Shown: positions 61,554-64,000 of the stretch, in pieces
Layout: the number at the start of each line of letters is the position of its first letter
Numbering within the stretch: the first letter of the stretch is position 1
Assembly (NCBI RefSeq): GCF_001854185.1
Contig: NZ_CP017603.1
Coordinates: 2,604,001 to 2,668,000 of the forward strand
Length of the DNA stretch: 64,000 nucleotides
Direction: 5' to 3'
Origin: Clostridium formicaceticum
Lineage (GTDB): Bacteria > Bacillota > Clostridia > Peptostreptococcales > Natronincolaceae
Position numbers and translations under genes: made by a program
The notes under the pieces: model-generated
What the model was told of the DNA's origin: nothing
Databases searched by the model: none
What the model saw: only the letters and a program-made list of their open reading frames with translations

Positions 61554-61940
61554 ATGAATAAAAAAGAAATTACTACAGATAAGGCGCCTGCTGCCATTGG
61601 ACCTTATTCTCAAGCGGTTCAAGGAGGAAACTTACTATTTGTATCAGGGCAACTTCCAATTGAGAAAATATCAGGAGAGATGCCAGAAGGTATAGAAGCG
61701 CAAACAAGACAATCTCTCGAAAATATTAAAGCAATTATTGAAGCCGCAGGGGGGACTTTAGAAGATGTTTTAAAGTGCACGATTTTCCTTAAGGACATGA
61801 ATCACTTTGCTGAGATGAATAAAATATATGCAGAGTATTTCACAGAAAAATTTCCTGCAAGAGCAGCTGTGGAAGTTTCAAGACTTCCTAAAGATGCAGA
61901 TGTTGAAATTGAAGCGATTGCACTCATTGGATCAAATTAG
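61554..61940 (+). CDS. ridA: RidA (YjgF/UK114) family deaminase
   Basis: A 128-residue protein, GAGGAGG before ATG 61554. [25 protein letters not shown] at the start, [15 protein letters not shown] and the C-terminal [24 protein letters not shown] with the catalytic Arg. It hydrolyses 2-aminoacrylate and other reactive imines, which cysteine desulfidase would release, so its place after cyuA makes functional sense. Confidence 0.95.
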   Translation: MNKKEITTDKAPAAIGPYSQAVQGGNLLFVSGQLPIEKISGEMPEGIEAQTRQSLENIKAIIEAAGGTLEDVLKCTIFLKDMNHFAEMNKIYAEYFTEKFPARAAVEVSRLPKDADVEIEAIALIGSN

Positions 61941-61951
61941 AAACAAATAAT

Positions 61952-62003
61952 AATCCCTTCGGGCGAAGATTGATTTATCAATTATAGTCTGAAGGGATTT
62001 TAA
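61952..62003 (+). terminator. terminator of the cyuA-ridA operon
   Basis: AATCCCTTC pairs with GAAGGGATT, then TTTT. The loop is long. Confidence 0.65.
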
Positions 62004-62153
62004 CTTATGGAAGGAATTAGAATAATTTTTGCAAAATTTTTTGAAAAATCTCATATAAAAATATTGACAATACAATCACAGTATGATAAATTCTAAAAAA
62101 GAAAATCTGTATTTCCGATAGGAATAGTAAAGATTGAACTTGGGGGGCTAGAA

Positions 62154-62369
62154 ATGAAAATTAAAATGAATGGTGAAGAAAAACAACTGGAAAAAGAAAT
62201 GAATATATTGGAATTCTTAGCAGTTCAACAGGTAGAGATGCCGGAGATGGTTTCAGTAGAATTAAATGGAGAGATAATAGATCGGGATGATTTTGAAAAT
62301 ACCTTCATCAAAGAAGATGATGTGATAGAGCTTTTATACTTTATGGGGGGTGGAGGCTTTGGATTTTAA
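62154..62369 (+). CDS. ThiS-like sulfur carrier protein with C-terminal extension
   Basis: A 71-residue ubiquitin-fold protein. It begins MKIKMNGEEKQLEKEMNILE and ends LLYFMGGGGFGF. ThiS/MoaD carriers normally end in Gly-Gly; here four Gly are followed by Phe-Gly-Phe, so the tail must be trimmed before adenylation. A JAMM protease gene lies two genes on. This matches the HcyS type of carrier known from Wolinella, which feeds sulfide into homocysteine. The Gly codons also serve as the binding site of the next gene. Confidence 0.85.
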   Translation: MKIKMNGEEKQLEKEMNILEFLAVQQVEMPEMVSVELNGEIIDRDDFENTFIKEDDVIELLYFMGGGGFGF

Positions 62370-63174
62370 CGATCAACAGATAGAAAGGTATTCAAGACAT
62401 ATCATTTTATCGGAAGTAGGTGTGGAAGGTCAGCAAAAACTGTTGGATGGGAAGGTACTTGTGATAGGAACTGGAGGCTTAGGGGCTCCCGCCGCTATGT
62501 TTTTAGCAGCAGCAGGGATCGGTACCATAGGTTTAGTAGATGCTGATCGAGTAGACCTATCCAACTTGCAAAGACAAATTATCCATCAAACAAAAGATGT
62601 TGGTAAATTAAAGGTGGTATCCGGCAAGGAAACGATTAATGAAATGAATCCAGATGTAAAGGTCATTACTTATGATACTTTTGCAAACACTTCAAACATC
62701 TTGGATATTATCAACGACCAAGATTACGACTTTATCATTGATGGGACGGATAATTTTGCCGCTAAATTTTTAATAAACGATGCCTGTGTTCTTGCAAAAA
62801 AGCCTTTTTCCCATGCTGGCATTATAAGATTTAGCGGACAGTTGACCACCTATATTCCAGACAACAATACCCCTTGTTATCGATGTATATTTAAAGAACC
62901 GCCACCAGAAGGTGCTGTCCCTACCTGTAGCCAAGCTGGCGTGCTAGGGGTGATGGGAGGGGTGATTGGTACACTTCAGGCGACAGAAGCTATTAAATAC
63001 ATCTTAGGAATTGGAGAAAATTTAGCTGGATATCTATTAACCTACGATGCTGTCACAATGGAATTTAGAAAGATAAAAATAAGACATAATGCTAAATGTG
63101 GGGTATGTGGTAGCACACCTACAATAAAAGAGTTGACAGATACACATTATAAACCACCTGTTTGTGGAATATAA
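62350..63174 (+). CDS. ThiF/MoeB-family carrier-adenylating enzyme
   Basis: A 274-residue E1-like enzyme. GTG 62350 overlaps the carrier gene by 20 bases; TTG 62359 is also possible. RYSRHIILSEVGVEGQQKLL, ATP loop VIGTGGLGAPAAMFLAAAG, DLSNLQRQIIH, IDGTDNFAAKFLIND, zinc Cys pairs CYRC and CGVC, and PTCSQAGVLGVMGGVIG are classic. It adenylates the carrier C-terminus for thiocarboxylate formation. Confidence 0.93.
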   Translation: MEALDFNDQQIERYSRHIILSEVGVEGQQKLLDGKVLVIGTGGLGAPAAMFLAAAGIGTIGLVDADRVDLSNLQRQIIHQTKDVGKLKVVSGKETINEMNPDVKVITYDTFANTSNILDIINDQDYDFIIDGTDNFAAKFLINDACVLAKKPFSHAGIIRFSGQLTTYIPDNNTPCYRCIFKEPPPEGAVPTCSQAGVLGVMGGVIGTLQATEAIKYILGIGENLAGYLLTYDAVTMEFRKIKIRHNAKCGVCGSTPTIKELTDTHYKPPVCGI

Positions 63175-63189
63175 ATTAGCGGTGATATA

Positions 63190-63245
63190 GGGACAGTTGG
63201 AATGTTTCTAGCGGAAGACCGAAGGGAAAACGATGGAACTGTCCC
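63190..63245. repeat. inverted repeat between thiF-like and JAMM genes
   Basis: GGGACAGTT (63190-63198) and AACTGTCCC (63237-63245) with a 38-base loop. Probably a small dispersed element; transcription continues to the next gene. Confidence 0.55.
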
Positions 63246-63287
63246 CGTGGCGTAGCAGGTCTAAACAGCTTAAAGAGGTGATAGCTA

Positions 63288-63701
63288 GTGATCATAAAAA
63301 TATCGAAAGAAGATTACAACAAAATGATAAAACAAGCAGAAAAAGAATTTCCACTAGAATGTTGTGGACTCTTGGCAGGCATAAAAACAGAGGATGAAAT
63401 TTTTATAAAAAAAATCTATCCACTTACCAATATAGATCAAAGCAGTGAGCACTTTACTATGGACCCTAAGGAACAGTTTGCTGCTATAAAACAGATGAGG
63501 ACAGATGGCTATATATTGGTGGGAAATTATCACTCTCATCCCTATACACCTTCTAGACCATCAGAGGAAGATAAACGCTTGGCTTATGATGGTAATATAC
63601 TTTATGGCATACTATCTTTGCAAGACCAAGAGCCGGTACTTAATTTCTTTAAAATTATAGAGAATGCATTGGTAAAAAAACTTAAATGGCAGTTTGCTTA
63701 A
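63288..63701 (+). CDS. JAMM (M67) metalloprotease, carrier-processing
   Basis: A 137-residue protein from GTG 63288, with AGAGGTGATAG upstream. EFPLECCGLLAG supplies the catalytic Glu and NYHSHPYTPSRPSEEDKRLA is the H-x-H-x(7)-S-x-x-D zinc motif. JAMM proteins such as Mec and HcyD remove residues after Gly-Gly of sulfur carriers; the extended tail of the carrier encoded at 62154 is the likely substrate. Confidence 0.92.
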   Translation: MIIKISKEDYNKMIKQAEKEFPLECCGLLAGIKTEDEIFIKKIYPLTNIDQSSEHFTMDPKEQFAAIKQMRTDGYILVGNYHSHPYTPSRPSEEDKRLAYDGNILYGILSLQDQEPVLNFFKIIENALVKKLKWQFA

Positions 63702-63723
63702 ACGATTAAAAGGGGGAAGTACG

Positions 63724-64000
63724 ATGATAAAAATACCTCAGCAAGTCATAGAGGAAGAAAAAAGTTATAGAAATAAAGTAGAAGATTTGAAAAAAGGCAT
63801 CATCGAGGCGGAGAGGTTTAAACCCTATAGAGTTTCTATGGGAATCTATGAACAAAGGGATAATGACACCTATATGATTAGAACAAGAATTCCATCAGGT
63901 GTAATCACGCTAGAACAGTTTAAAAAAATCAGCGAATTGGCCAAAAAGTATTCCCATGGATTTATTCATTTTACAACGAGACAGGATATTCAATTTCATA
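63724..64000 (+). CDS. nitrite/sulfite reductase, N-terminal part
   Basis: ATG 63724 after AAAGGGGGAAG; runs off the window. The 92 visible residues include FKPYRVSMGIYEQRDNDTYMIRTRIPSG and SHGFIHFTTRQDIQFH, the ferredoxin-like half of sirohaem sulfite/nitrite reductases. Next to a thiocarboxylate system, sulfite reduction to sulfide is the likely role. Confidence 0.88.
   Translation, partial: MIKIPQQVIEEEKSYRNKVEDLKKGIIEAERFKPYRVSMGIYEQRDNDTYMIRTRIPSGVITLEQFKKISELAKKYSHGFIHFTTRQDIQFH

Overview
This is low-GC Clostridia DNA. The 16S sequence, the all-AGGAGG ribosome binding sites, the anaerobic gene content (selenium-dependent molybdenum hydroxylase system, tungstate-binding protein, sigma-54 cysteine catabolism) and the overall gene mix suggest an Alkaliphilus/Natronincola-like member of the former Clostridium cluster XI. 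The genus is an inference from memory of the family, not a computed placement.

Layout. 1-1482: end of a DUF1461 membrane gene, an RseC/MucC-like gene and a methyltransferase. 1640-15610: two tandem, nearly identical rRNA operons (16S, tRNA-Ala, 23S, 5S), each followed by a tRNA block (10 and 15 genes), 27 tRNAs in all; both 23S genes carry an intervening sequence in the helix-45 region. 15762-18784: threonine aldolase-like gene, a small LITAF-like zinc-ribbon membrane protein and a lipoprotein. 19002-27724: molybdenum hydroxylase maturation genes (yqeC, mocA, yqeB, MoeA-like), a candidate structured RNA, then a guanine-type riboswitch and terminator in front of xdhB-xdhC-xdhA-like genes and a nucleobase permease. 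27867-33000: small membrane proteins, a ComEC-like metallo-hydrolase with DUF3006, and a decayed IS200/IS605 element with a truncated TnpB. 33000-39690: MarR-GNAT regulator with a long palindromic operator, a ketopantoate-reductase-like gene, a chemotaxis receptor, and a Moco-like riboswitch in front of a TupA-type binding protein. 40000-48204: a TAXI-type TRAP transporter divergent from a split D-glutamate cyclase plus pxpABC 5-oxoprolinase operon. 48335-53514: a two-component system divergent from a VTC/DUF4956/CotH operon, with paired 11-bp-spaced direct repeats. 53612-55801: LysR and malic enzyme. 56095-61940: sigma-54 activator and an operon for thiazoline-carboxylate/cysteine breakdown. 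62154-64000: ThiS-like carrier, ThiF-like enzyme, JAMM protease and the start of a sulfite reductase, i.e. a protein-thiocarboxylate sulfur assimilation locus cut by the window edge.

Several blocks form coherent systems: import or salvage of D-glutamate/5-oxoproline into L-glutamate; conversion of 2-aminothiazoline-4-carboxylate to cysteine and then pyruvate, ammonia and sulfide with RidA detoxifying 2-aminoacrylate; and purine hydroxylation coupled to nucleobase uptake under a purine riboswitch. Noncoding DNA is rich: a palindromic repeat that forms the 16S processing stem also occurs at dispersed intergenic sites, in places inserted inside a second, hairpin-rich repeat.
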